In this document: in pieces, positions 1 through 7,141 of the stretch
Layout of the letters: each line of letters begins with the position of its first letter
Position numbering within the stretch: the first letter of the stretch is position 1
Assembly: GCA_041192505.1 (NCBI GenBank)
Contig: JBEEMV010000061.1
Coordinates: forward strand, 1 to 24,409
Length of the DNA stretch: 24,409 nucleotides
Reading direction: 5' to 3'
Source of the DNA: CAIODY01 sp041192505
GTDB taxonomy: Bacteria; Bacteroidota; Bacteroidia; Chitinophagales; CAIODY01
Made by a program: the position numbers and the translations under genes
The notes under the pieces: model-generated
What the model saw: the letters and a program-made list of their open reading frames with translations, nothing else
Told to the model about the DNA's origin: nothing
Databases searched by the model: none

Positions 1-57
1 TCATGCCTCAAAATTACTATAAAACTACAGAGAAATAAAATTTACTTTTACTTCATT

Positions 58-2148
58 ATGCAACACACCAACTCACTCATTCACAGCACAAGTCCTTATT
101 TATTACAACATGCACACAACCCTGTAAACTGGTTTGCTTGGGGCGATGAAGCTTTGCAAAAAGCTAAACACGAAAATAAACCTATACTTTTAAGTATTGG
201 TTATAGCAGTTGTCATTGGTGTCATGTAATGGAACGTGAAAGTTTCGAAAATGAGCAAACGGCGGCTGTAATGAATGAATACTTTGTCAATATAAAAGTA
301 GATAGAGAAGAGCGCCCCGACCTTGACCACATTTATATGAGCGCCATTCAAACACTTACAGGCAGCGGCGGTTGGCCGTTAAATGTTTTTTTAACGCCCG
401 ATTTAAAACCATTTTATGGCGGTACATATTTTCCGCCAAAGCCTATGCATAATAGAGCTTCATGGGTAGATGTATTAATGCACATGGCTGATGCATACAA
501 AAGCCGAAGAGATGAAGTTGAAAAACAAGCCGAACAATTGCTTGGTTTTGTTACTAAAAATGTAGCGTTTAAAAAAAATGATTTTGATACCAACCCCGAA
601 ATTCTGTTTTCAAATTCTGATTTCGAAAAAATATTTACGCAAATGGAAATGCGTATGGATAAGCAACATGGCGGCTTTGAACGAGCTCCTAAATTTTTAG
701 GAACCATGAATATGGATTGGTTGCTTCATCATGAATATTTTACAAAATATAATAACCAACAAAATAATTTTCATCATTCAAAACCCTCTCCCATCGAAGA
801 GGGCAAGGGTGAGGTTGCAAAAGAAAATGATGAAAATTTATTTTTCAATCACGTAAGTCACACTTTATTAAAAATGAGTCGTGGTGGCATATTTGATTGT
901 GTAGCTGGCGGTATTGCCCGATACAGCACCGATGCAGAATGGTTTGCACCACACTTTGAAAAAATGTTGTACGACAATGCATTGTTCTTGCAGATATTGG
1001 CAAATGAATATTCTCTATCAAAAAACGAACAGATTAAAATTACCATCGAAAAAATATTTGATTATTTAATGGAAGAAATGCAAGATAAAAATGGCGGCTT
1101 CTATTCAGCCTTAGATGCCGATTCGGAAGGCGTTGAAGGAAAATATTATGTTTGGACTGATGAAGAATTGAAACAACTTTTAACAACAGATGAATATGAA
1201 GAAATAAAAAACTTATTCAATATTTTGCCCGAAGGAAATTGGGAACATGGTTACAATATTTTGCATACTACATTAACACCGACTAATAAAATTGCTTATC
1301 AATCGGCTATTGAAAAATTAAAACAAGAAAGAAAAAACAGAATTAAACCATTGCTTGATAATAAACAATTATTGGCTTGGAATGCTTTGTTGATAAGTGC
1401 TTTAAGTAAATGTTTTTTAGTATTGAAAGATAAAAAATATAAACTTGCTGCGCTTAATGGATTGCAATTTGTTGAAGAAAAATTAATCAATAATTCATTC
1501 CCTAATTTATTTCATCAACATACATTGGGCAAATCGAAACACAATGCTTACTTAGATGATTATGCATTTTTGATGCAAGCTTATTTAGATGCTTATGCAT
1601 TAAATTTTGATGAATCATTTTTGCATAAAGCGTATCAAATAGCACAACACATTCATCAAAATTTTAGCAACATTGATTCACCATTTTATTTTTTCACATC
1701 AAAAAATCAAACTGATGTAGTAGCCAGAACTACCGAAGTATATGATGGTGCATTGCCTTCGCCCAACTCGGTAATTTGTCGTTGTTTTTTAAAATTATCT
1801 TATCTATTTGATGATAATAATTTATTTGCCATTGCCGAAAAACAATTGCAAGAAATTAAATCTGCCATTGTTCAACACCCTACATCGTTTGCCAATTGGG
1901 CTATTGCGGCTTATGAATATACCAACGGATTAACTGAAATTATTTGCACGGGCAATGAAGCAGCAAATTTTGCAGCCGAAATTCAAACACAATTTATTCC
2001 ATGCAAAATGATTTTTATTTCCAACAAAAACACTTCGATAGAAAAATTGAAAGATTATTTTTCGGAACAAAATAAGATTTATGTTTGCAAAAATAAATCG
2101 TGTTTAGCCCCTGTAAATTCGGTGGCGGAAGCATTAAAAAATATTTAA
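58..2148 (+). CDS. DUF255 / YyaL-type thioredoxin-domain protein
   Basis: 696 residues, full length for the DUF255 (YyaL, SPATA20) family. The N-terminal quarter is a thioredoxin-like fold with the family's SSCHWCHVMERESF signature at about residues 50-63, including a CxxC pair, followed by VDREERPDLD and the GGWPLNVFLTPD block (about 104-115). The rest is an alpha/alpha-barrel-like part with MSRGGIFD and HFEKMLYDNA motifs typical of the family. The cellular role of this family is not settled; a redox or sugar-epimerase-like activity has been suggested for relatives. No signal peptide, so probably cytoplasmic. Odd feature: between the conserved HHEYFTK and NHVSHTLLKM blocks (about residues 227-262) there are roughly 25 extra residues that coincide with a palindromic DNA element (766-838) read in frame. 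The next gene starts 11 bases downstream, suggesting co-transcription. The start is the first ATG of the frame; no SD site is seen. Confidence 0.93.
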   Translation: MQHTNSLIHSTSPYLLQHAHNPVNWFAWGDEALQKAKHENKPILLSIGYSSCHWCHVMERESFENEQTAAVMNEYFVNIKVDREERPDLDHIYMSAIQTLTGSGGWPLNVFLTPDLKPFYGGTYFPPKPMHNRASWVDVLMHMADAYKSRRDEVEKQAEQLLGFVTKNVAFKKNDFDTNPEILFSNSDFEKIFTQMEMRMDKQHGGFERAPKFLGTMNMDWLLHHEYFTKYNNQQNNFHHSKPSPIEEGKGEVAKENDENLFFNHVSHTLLKMSRGGIFDCVAGGIARYSTDAEWFAPHFEKMLYDNALFLQILANEYSLSKNEQIKITIEKIFDYLMEEMQDKNGGFYSALDADSEGVEGKYYVWTDEELKQLLTTDEYEEIKNLFNILPEGNWEHGYNILHTTLTPTNKIAYQSAIEKLKQERKNRIKPLLDNKQLLAWNALLISALSKCFLVLKDKKYKLAALNGLQFVEEKLINNSFPNLFHQHTLGKSKHNAYLDDYAFLMQAYLDAYALNFDESFLHKAYQIAQHIHQNFSNIDSPFYFFTSKNQTDVVARTTEVYDGALPSPNSVICRCFLKLSYLFDDNNLFAIAEKQLQEIKSAIVQHPTSFANWAIAAYEYTNGLTEIICTGNEAANFAAEIQTQFIPCKMIFISNKNTSIEKLKDYFSEQNKIYVCKNKSCLAPVNSVAEALKNI
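766..838. repeat. Nested palindromic repeat element inside the DUF255 gene
   Basis: Outer arms 766-778 (AATTTTCATCATT) and 826-838 (AATGATGAAAATT) are a perfect 13-bp inverted repeat. They enclose a GC-rich core at 784-814 whose CCCTCT (784-789) pairs with AGAGGG (798-803); CCC/GGG at 790-792 and 807-809 offer an alternative pairing. The core is far richer in G+C than its surroundings. From memory, similar CCCTCTCC/GGAGAGGG cores are common between genes in Bacteroidota, but this was not checked. Here the element is translated, giving a Ser-Lys-Pro-Ser-Pro-Ile-Glu-Glu-like stretch. A diverged relative lies at 5291-5360. Confidence 0.75.
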
Positions 2149-2159
2149 TATTTATCATT

Positions 2160-2573
2160 ATGAATTACTGGTTAATAAAATCTGAACCATCAACATATAG
2201 CTGGGAAACTTTTGTAAAAGAGAAAAAAACCAATTGGACTGGCGTAAGAAATTATGCTGCCCGAAACAATATGAAAGCCATGAAAAAAGGCGATTTATGT
2301 TTTTTCTATCACAGCAACGAAGGACTTGAAATAGTGGGTATTGCTAAAGTGGTAAAAGAATTTTATCAAGACCCAACAACTGAAGAAACAGCTTGGGTTT
2401 GTGTAGATGTAGCGCCATTTAAAAAATTAAAAAAATCGGTAACGCTTGTACAAGTAAAAGCTGATGCACGATTGAAAGAAATGGAATTAATTAGATTGAG
2501 TAGATTAAGTGTTGGAGCTGTGAAAGAAAATGAAGCAAAAATTATTGCCGAATTATCTGAAACAAAATGGTAA
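2160..2573 (+). CDS. EVE domain-containing protein
   Basis: 137 residues, a complete single EVE domain (PUA/YTH-like fold, relatives of thymocyte nuclear protein 1). The start MNYWLIKSEPSTYSW is the family's characteristic N-terminus, followed by GVRNYAARNNMKAMKKGD and FYHSN (about residues 28-53), then IVGIAKVVKEFYQDPT and RLSRLSVGAV near the end. EVE domains bind nucleic acid, and several are thought to recognise modified bases; the ligand here cannot be told from sequence. The frame is open further upstream to an ATG at 2100, but that would overlap the previous gene and add 20 residues without family similarity, so the ATG at 2160 is chosen. It follows the DUF255 gene by 11 bases and is probably in the same transcript. 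Confidence 0.92.
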   Translation: MNYWLIKSEPSTYSWETFVKEKKTNWTGVRNYAARNNMKAMKKGDLCFFYHSNEGLEIVGIAKVVKEFYQDPTTEETAWVCVDVAPFKKLKKSVTLVQVKADARLKEMELIRLSRLSVGAVKENEAKIIAELSETKW

Positions 2574-2613
2574 AACATTTTTCATAACTATTCGTTGTAC
2601 TAAAAAAATATAA

Positions 2614-3243
2614 ATGAAACATGTTTTGCTTTTAGTGTTGGTGTTAATTTCAATACAAGTTAATGCATTGATGATGATGCCAGTTAAATGGATGAAAATG
2701 GATAGGTTCAATAGATTCCATCCAAAATCAAAAGCATTATCGTTAACGCCCGATTTTGGATTACAATATGCCAACAAAGATTATTACAACACAAATATTC
2801 AGTTGTTGCCAGGCTTCGAATATTTTTGGAGGAATAATTTTTCAAGCGGAATAATTATTGGTCCCGATTTTCACATGCGTCAATCAGGCACCGAACATCA
2901 TTTCCATTTTGGCTCAACCGAAGAGTTGTATGCTCGAAAATATTTTCCAATTGGCAAAAAACGATTTAACAAAGCCATTTTTACATCCTTAGGTATTAAT
3001 CATTCAATCCGTTGGAATCATTATCATCAATCATCTACCAATGGTCATACAAAAGATATTGAAGCGCATTTGAAACCATTTGTTGAAACAGGATTGACTT
3101 ATGTGATTAACAGTAAATTTGTGTTGAATGCAGCTATCAGAGCCAATTACAGATATGATGCTACTAACAATGGAAAAAGTTTTACTACAAAGCCCAATTT
3201 TGAAATGGGTTATAATTTTACAATAAAATATTTCTTGAATTAG
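2614..3243 (+). CDS. Probable outer-membrane beta-barrel protein, unknown family
   Basis: 209 residues. A Sec signal peptide is clear: two basic residues, a Leu/Val/Ile core and a likely cleavage after VNA (about residue 19). The mature part alternates polar and hydrophobic residues with many Tyr, Phe and Trp, has Gly and Asn at turn-like positions, and ends FTIKYFLN, that is, with an aromatic residue near the C-terminus as in outer-membrane barrels. The length would suit a small barrel of about eight strands. No enzymatic motif is seen and I do not recognise a family. It lies 40 bases after the EVE gene and 38 before recR on the same strand, but no functional link is evident. The membrane location is inference from composition and signal peptide. 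Confidence 0.75.
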   Translation: MKHVLLLVLVLISIQVNALMMMPVKWMKMDRFNRFHPKSKALSLTPDFGLQYANKDYYNTNIQLLPGFEYFWRNNFSSGIIIGPDFHMRQSGTEHHFHFGSTEELYARKYFPIGKKRFNKAIFTSLGINHSIRWNHYHQSSTNGHTKDIEAHLKPFVETGLTYVINSKFVLNAAIRANYRYDATNNGKSFTTKPNFEMGYNFTIKYFLN

Positions 3244-3247
3244 TGTG

Positions 3248-3274
3248 AATTAGGTTGCTTCAAAATACCTAATT
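3248..3274 (+). other. Hairpin just upstream of the recR start
   Basis: AATTAGGT at 3248-3255 and ACCTAATT at 3267-3274 form a perfect 8-bp stem with an 11-base loop. It begins 4 bases after the stop of the barrel-protein gene and ends 7 bases before the recR ATG. There is no T-run after it, so it is a poor intrinsic terminator; it may be a processing or translation-modulating hairpin, or chance. Confidence 0.4.
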
Positions 3275-3281
3275 TGCAGCC

Positions 3282-3908
3282 ATGAATTTCCCTTCTAAAT
3301 TAATCGAAAATGCGGTTGCTCAATTTTCTTCGTTGCCAGGCATAGGCAAAAAAACTGCATTGCGATTGGTTCTTCATCTTTTAAAACAACCAACCGAAGA
3401 GGTAAAATTTTTTAGCGATACTATTTTTAAAATGCGAAATGAAATAAAATTTTGCAAAGAATGCCACAACATTAGCGATGGCGAAATTTGTAGCATTTGC
3501 AATAATAGTCATCGCAAACACGAACAAATTTGTGTGGTTGAAAATTTACGTGATGTAATTGCGATTGAAAATACGGGACAGTTTAGCGGCGTATATCATG
3601 TGTTAAATGGCGTTATTTCGCCCATAGATGGCATTGGACCCGATGAATTAAATATTGCATCGTTGCTTGAACGAGTTGATAGACAAGATGTGAAAGAAAT
3701 AATTATGGCTTTAAACCCAACTATGGAAGGCGACACAACTATTTATTATATTTCGAAACAACTGCAACCAAGAGATATAAAAATTACCAGCATAGCTCGT
3801 GGAATTGCGTTTGGTGGCGAATTAGAATATGTGGATGAAATTACTTTAGGTAGATCGTTGGCTACCAGATTGCCGTATGAAAAGTATTTGGTAAATAAGA
3901 GTGAGTAA
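3282..3908 (+). CDS. recR: Recombination mediator protein RecR
   Basis: 208 residues, the usual RecR length. Order of parts: N-terminal helix-hairpin-helix with LPGIGKKTALRL (about 18-29), a four-cysteine zinc finger at C58, C61, C70 and C73 (CKEC...CSIC), then a Toprim domain (about 81-175) with VVENLRDVIAIE and the GVYHVLNGVISPIDGIGPDEL stretch characteristic of RecR, and the C-terminal ITSIARGIAFGGELEYVDE block. RecR works with RecO (and RecF) to load RecA onto SSB-coated single-stranded gaps during recombinational repair; it is cytoplasmic and DNA-associated. The usual partner dnaX is not next to it. Nothing looks damaged. The gene is convergent with dapB, with the 342-base gap between them filled by a fold-back element. 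Confidence 0.97.
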   Translation: MNFPSKLIENAVAQFSSLPGIGKKTALRLVLHLLKQPTEEVKFFSDTIFKMRNEIKFCKECHNISDGEICSICNNSHRKHEQICVVENLRDVIAIENTGQFSGVYHVLNGVISPIDGIGPDELNIASLLERVDRQDVKEIIMALNPTMEGDTTIYYISKQLQPRDIKITSIARGIAFGGELEYVDEITLGRSLATRLPYEKYLVNKSE

Positions 3909-3951
3909 ATTTAGTTTAATCCAAAAAGGGTAAAACTTTTATTGTGTTTGT

Positions 3952-4211
3952 TTTCTTTTTTCTTGATAAAAAAGAAACAAAAAATCAAGCCTCCAAAACT
4001 TAAATTTGAAAATACTACAGTCTGATTTTTTTGCAGCGAAATCAATAGTTCTAACTTAGTCTTTTTTTAAATTGTGGCTTTATACATTTCGCTATCTATG
4101 ATTTCGCTTACGCAATGCCATCGCACAAAATCATACTTTGATTTTCTGAATTTAAGTTTTGATGGCAGTCAGATATCGTTATTATTTTTTCTTTGCAGTA
4201 AGTCAAAGAAA
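3952..4211. repeat. Long fold-back (nested inverted repeat) element between recR and dapB
   Basis: This fills most of the only gene-free stretch over 300 bases (3909-4250). Successive arms pair around nearly one centre (about 4077): AAAACTTAAATT 3995-4006 with 4149-4160 (12 bp perfect), GAAAAT 4008-4013 with 4141-4146, TGATTTT 4023-4029 with 4127-4133, and AGCGAAATCA 4035-4044 with 4099-4108 (10 bp perfect). Each end carries its own hairpin: TTTCTTTTTT 3952-3961 with 3968-3977, and TTTCTTTG 4188-4195 with 4204-4211. No open frame of note lies inside. It looks like a non-autonomous fold-back/MITE-like element or a large structured RNA; which one cannot be told here. Confidence 0.7.
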
Positions 4212-4250
4212 GTTAGGTTGAAGTTTTTGATTTTTTTAAGCAGCAAATAA

Positions 4251-4937
4251 TTATTTTATCCCCAACACTTCTTTAAATTCAAACACTCCTTTTTTGTTGG
4301 CTATCCATTCGGCAGCAAGTATCGAACCTTCGGCAAAGCCGCTTCGGTTATAGGCTTTATGAGTTAATGAAATTTCATCTACCTCACTTTTACAATAAAT
4401 ATTATGTGTGCCAATTACATTATCAAGCCTAAATGCTTCAATCGGAATTTCATTATTTGGCAATTGATGTTGAATGATTTTTTGTAATGAAATAGCCGTT
4501 CCGCTGGGTGCATCTTTTTTTTCGGTATGATGTGTTTCATCAATCATAACTTTATACTGCGATTGATTTTTCATCAACGATGCTGCATAATTTGTAATGG
4601 CAAAAAACAAATTTACACCAATGCTAAAATTACTGGCATACACCAATGCGCCATTTTGTTTTTCAAATTCAGATTGTACTGTTTCTAAATTTTGCCACCA
4701 CCCTGTTGTGCCACAAACCACTGGTATAGATGCTTTTAAGCAAAGCATAATATTTTGAATGGCTGAATTGGGGTTGGTAAATTCAATTGCCACATCAGCT
4801 TTTTGTAAATTCTCAATCGTTAGTTCATCACTATTTTGATTCGATATTTTTAATACCACTTCATGTTTGCCTTGTGCAATTATTATTTGCTCAATAGCTT
4901 TTCCCATTTTTCCGTATCCAATTAATGCAATTTTCAT
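4251..4937 (-). CDS. dapB: 4-hydroxy-tetrahydrodipicolinate reductase DapB
   Basis: 228 residues. DapB reduces 4-hydroxy-tetrahydrodipicolinate with NAD(P)H in the diaminopimelate/lysine pathway, feeding peptidoglycan and lysine. Visible features: N-terminal Rossmann motif GYGKMG (7-12), the VVCGTTGW loop (73-80), the catalytic ETHHTEKKDAPSGTA region with H136-H137, K140/K141 and PSGTA at 144-148, and the later FRLDNVIGTHNIYCKSE-type substrate segment. It is slightly shorter than the E. coli enzyme, as is usual for Bacteroidota versions. It stands alone on the minus strand, divergent from the tiny secreted protein gene at 5060; other dap genes are not in the window. Confidence 0.96.
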   Translation of the reverse strand: MKIALIGYGKMGKAIEQIIIAQGKHEVVLKISNQNSDELTIENLQKADVAIEFTNPNSAIQNIMLCLKASIPVVCGTTGWWQNLETVQSEFEKQNGALVYASNFSIGVNLFFAITNYAASLMKNQSQYKVMIDETHHTEKKDAPSGTAISLQKIIQHQLPNNEIPIEAFRLDNVIGTHNIYCKSEVDEISLTHKAYNRSGFAEGSILAAEWIANKKGVFEFKEVLGIK

Positions 4938-5059
4938 TCTAAATAAAATTATGTGGCGAAGATAAGACTTTGTGTATTAACAAATTCTTTGCATTTAGTT
5001 TTTAGGGTTGAGTAAACTAAAACATGGTTTTCTTCGTCTATTATAAAACAAACAAGCAA

Positions 5060-5284
5060 ATGAAAAAAATTGCCGCCTTTCTTTCAGCAGTATTATTGGT
5101 TTTAGTTTTATCGGTTCAGGCACAACAGCCGCCGCCAACTGGCAATGGCAAACCGCCTAAACCACCCAAGCTTAAAGGCGTTGATACTAAAGGACGAAGA
5201 GAAGTAGATGATACTTTTAAAGAAAAAAAGGCAAAAAAATTTCGCCAACATCATCGCCGCCACAGAAGACACAAAGGCGAATAA
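5060..5284 (+). CDS. Small secreted basic, proline- and histidine-rich protein
   Basis: 74 residues. A strong signal peptide (MKKIAAFLSAVLLVLVLSVQA, cleavage after about residue 21) leads to a mature part of only about 50 residues: a proline-rich start (QQPPPTGNGKPPKPPKL), a middle with mixed charges, and a tail of His, Arg and Lys. Such a mature peptide would be disordered, strongly positive and possibly metal- or anion-binding; that is inference. No family recognised. The frame extends to an ATG at 5024, but the hydrophobic signal begins at 5060, so that start is preferred. It is followed at once by a palindromic element (5291-5360) and is convergent with nth. Confidence 0.65.
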   Translation: MKKIAAFLSAVLLVLVLSVQAQQPPPTGNGKPPKPPKLKGVDTKGRREVDDTFKEKKAKKFRQHHRRHRRHKGE

Positions 5285-5290
5285 TGAATT

Positions 5291-5360
5291 TTTTTGAAAA
5301 TGCTTATTTAGTGACCTCATCTTTATCTTCTCCAACAGAGAAGAATGGCATTTTCAGAAA
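5291..5360. repeat. Nested palindromic repeat element, diverged copy
   Basis: Outer arms TTTTTGAAAATGC (5291-5303) and GCATTTTCAGAAAA (from 5348) pair through TGAAAATGC/GCATTTTCA (5295-5303 with 5348-5356) and further A/T pairs. Inside, TCTTCTC (5326-5332) and GAGAAGA (5338-5344) form a perfect 7-bp stem with a 5-base loop. Bases 5315-5345 align without gaps to the reverse complement of the core at 784-814: 17 of 31 identical and the other 14 all transitions. It lies 6 bases after the stop of the small secreted protein, between convergent genes. No T-run follows, so it is not an obvious terminator. Confidence 0.6.
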
Positions 5361-5411
5361 AGGTAATTGAAGTTATAAAAATAGATAGACGATAGGTTTT
5401 TAGGTTTTATT

Positions 5412-6104
5412 TTACAAAAAGGCAAGCCCCGGTTTTTTAGGTTTATCGGGGTTTTGCTTTTCTTGTTTTTGCAATGTTTCAAAATATTTGCACCATTGTT
5501 TTATTCCACATTCATCACATTTTGGGCTACGGGCAATGCAAGTATATCTGCCATGCAATATCAACCAATGATGTGCAATATGAATATCTGCCGAAGGAAT
5601 ATTTTTTACTAATTGCTGTTCGGTTTGTAACGGATTTTTTGCATTGGTGGTTAATCCTATTCGGGCCGAAACACGGAATACATGTGTATCTACAGCCATG
5701 GCTGGTTGATTAAAAATTACACTTACAATTACATTAGCAGTTTTTCTGCCTACGCCTGGAAGCGTTTGTAGTTGATTAATATCAGCAGGCACTTCGCCAC
5801 CAAAATCGGCTTCGAGTTTCTGCGCCATTCCTATTAAATGCTTGGCTTTATTATTTGGATAACTAATGCTTCTGATTAATGCAAACACATCATCAAATTC
5901 GGCCTTTGCTAATTTTTTTGAAGTAGGATATTTTTTATATAAGGCAGGTGTGGTAAGGTTTACACGTTTATCGGTGCATTGTGCTGAAAGGATTACGGCA
6001 ACCAATAATTCATACGGGTTTTCGTAATACAGTTCGGTTTCTGCATTAGGGTTATTGGTTTTAAAATAATCTAAAACGTGTAGATAGCGTTCGGCTTTTG
6101 TCAT
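5412..6104 (-). CDS. nth: Endonuclease III (DNA glycosylase/AP lyase)
   Basis: 230 residues, typical for Nth. It removes oxidised pyrimidines and cuts at abasic sites in base-excision repair. The helix-hairpin-helix LPGVGRKTAN carries the catalytic lysine K121; the catalytic aspartate is D139 in AVDTHVFRVSAR; the [4Fe-4S] loop has the exact family spacing C189-x6-C196-x2-C199-x5-C205. The N-terminal LLVAVILSAQCTDKRVN block (34-50) is also diagnostic. A lysine/proline-rich tail of about 20 residues follows the cluster. The start lies 19 bases after the stop of the small protein gene at 6124, so it is probably the last gene of the sigma-factor transcript. Confidence 0.97.
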   Translation of the reverse strand: MTKAERYLHVLDYFKTNNPNAETELYYENPYELLVAVILSAQCTDKRVNLTTPALYKKYPTSKKLAKAEFDDVFALIRSISYPNNKAKHLIGMAQKLEADFGGEVPADINQLQTLPGVGRKTANVIVSVIFNQPAMAVDTHVFRVSARIGLTTNAKNPLQTEQQLVKNIPSADIHIAHHWLILHGRYTCIARSPKCDECGIKQWCKYFETLQKQEKQNPDKPKKPGLAFL

Positions 6105-6123
6105 AACAAAAGCAAAGCTAAAA

Positions 6124-6354
6124 TTATTTTGCCATCATTTGTTGTTGGCTATAATTCAAAATAAAATTTTGAACTGAAGCTTTTGCAACACATGATGCTT
6201 GTGGCATACGAGCAAACCCTTTCAACAATTCTAAATACTCATTTTTATAAGCATCATTATTGTTTAATTGGTTTCTGATTTCTGAATTTTCTGTTTCAGA
6301 AGTTTCGCTATAGATGTAACGAACTAAATCATTTGAAGTGTAATTTTTTAGCAT
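6124..6354 (-). CDS. Small conserved protein downstream of ECF sigma gene, possible anti-sigma partner
   Basis: 76 residues from the ATG at 6354; the frame also has a TTG at 6360, which I do not favour. The sequence NYTSNDLVRYIYSETSETENSEIRNQL is amphipathic and resembles the N-terminal helical part of anti-sigma proteins (a short helix that asks for an 'oligomer of acidic and amide residues, then NEYLELL'). No transmembrane segment, zinc motif or signal peptide. Its place directly after an ECF sigma gene in the same direction suggests it modulates that sigma factor in the cytoplasm; this is inference from context. It could equally be a small adaptor of unknown role. The nth start follows after 19 bases. 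Confidence 0.7.
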   Translation of the reverse strand: MLKNYTSNDLVRYIYSETSETENSEIRNQLNNNDAYKNEYLELLKGFARMPQASCVAKASVQNFILNYSQQQMMAK

Positions 6355-6370
6355 AAGCAATTGTAATTTG

Positions 6371-6436
6371 TTTTTTATAAAAACGTATGTTGCAAAAAAT
6401 TATTGCATCAACTTTTAAAATATTTTTTATAAAAAC
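6371..6436. repeat. Pair of 14-bp direct repeats between sigma gene and its partner
   Basis: TTTTTTATAAAAAC occurs at 6371-6384 and again at 6423-6436, 52 bases apart, in the 107-base gap between the sigma gene and the small partner gene. Between them TGCAA (6391-6395) pairs with TTGCA (6403-6407). In such AT-rich DNA the repeat may be chance; it could also mark a second promoter for the partner gene. Confidence 0.35.
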
Positions 6437-6461
6437 AGCGTACGAAATGCTAAGCTTTTAG

Positions 6462-7034
6462 TTACACTTCTACGCTTTGTTCTTCCATTATTTTTCTAAG
6501 ATTTTTTAATGCATAACGCATTCTGCCCAAAACGGTATTTAAATTTTCGCCTGTTTCTTCGGCTATTTCATTAAATTTTAAACCATAATAATGGCGCATG
6601 ATTACCACTTCTTTTTGTTCTTGTGGCAACAATTCAATCAAGTTTTTTACTTGTTCGCAAGTTTGCGATTGCACCATTTCATCTTCGCTTGAATTAATTT
6701 CAGAAGGCATGGCTCTAAAAATATCTTTTTCTTCGGTGCTGTGTAAAATTCTTACTCGTTTGTTGCTGCGGTAATCATCAATACACATGTTTCGGGCAAT
6801 GCGCATTACCCATGGCAAAAATTTATCGGTTTCGTTGTAGCCTTTGTTTTGTAGGCGATCAACTACTTTAATAAATGTTTCTTGAAAAATGTCGTTAGCC
6901 TTATCGTGGCAACGCACAAATAAGAAAATGGATGAATAAACTTTGGGTTGATGACGATTAAACAATGTGGTAAAAGCGGCCGAATTACCATTTACATAAG
7001 CCTTAATTAACTCTTGATCACTTAATGATTGCAT
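6462..7034 (-). CDS. ECF-type RNA polymerase sigma factor
   Basis: 190 residues. Sigma-70 region 2 is at about 22-95 (FNRHQPKVYSSIFLFVRCHDKANDIFQETFIKV, then the promoter-melting WVMRIARNMCIDDYRSNKR segment) and region 4 at about 130-182 (LLPQEQKEVVIMRHYYGLKFNEIAEETGENLNTVLGRMRYALKNL, a helix-turn-helix reading the -35). There is no region 1 or 3, so it is group 4 (ECF). The next gene in the same direction encodes a 76-residue protein rather than a standard membrane anti-sigma factor, and nth follows. What it senses or controls cannot be read from here. A near-consensus housekeeping promoter lies about 100 bases upstream. Confidence 0.95.
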   Translation of the reverse strand: MQSLSDQELIKAYVNGNSAAFTTLFNRHQPKVYSSIFLFVRCHDKANDIFQETFIKVVDRLQNKGYNETDKFLPWVMRIARNMCIDDYRSNKRVRILHSTEEKDIFRAMPSEINSSEDEMVQSQTCEQVKNLIELLPQEQKEVVIMRHYYGLKFNEIAEETGENLNTVLGRMRYALKNLRKIMEEQSVEV

Positions 7035-7141
7035 GATTTTAAAATTTAAGTTGAAAAAATAAAATGCGTTTAAGTGTAGAGATTTTGTGCTATAGGCTTA
7101 TAATTTTTTGTTGTAGATTAATCGTTGTTTTTTTGAATGTT

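Noticed and set aside
2100..2160. Upstream start for the EVE-domain gene
   Set aside because: It would overlap the DUF255 gene by almost 50 bases and add 20 residues with no family match; MNYWLIKSEP is the conserved N-terminus.
3909..4250. tRNA or known riboswitch in the recR-dapB gap
   Set aside because: No cloverleaf or T-loop sequence is seen and there is no downstream gene in riboswitch orientation; the structure is a long fold-back.
4938..4995. Promoter-like TTTG and TATCTTCG upstream of dapB
   Set aside because: The spacer is only about 16 bases and the box has a mismatch; not convincing.
5412..5470. Hairpin CCCCG/CGGGG near the end of nth as terminator
   Set aside because: It lies inside the nth coding sequence and the T-run faces the wrong way for nth; at best it could stop the opposite transcript.
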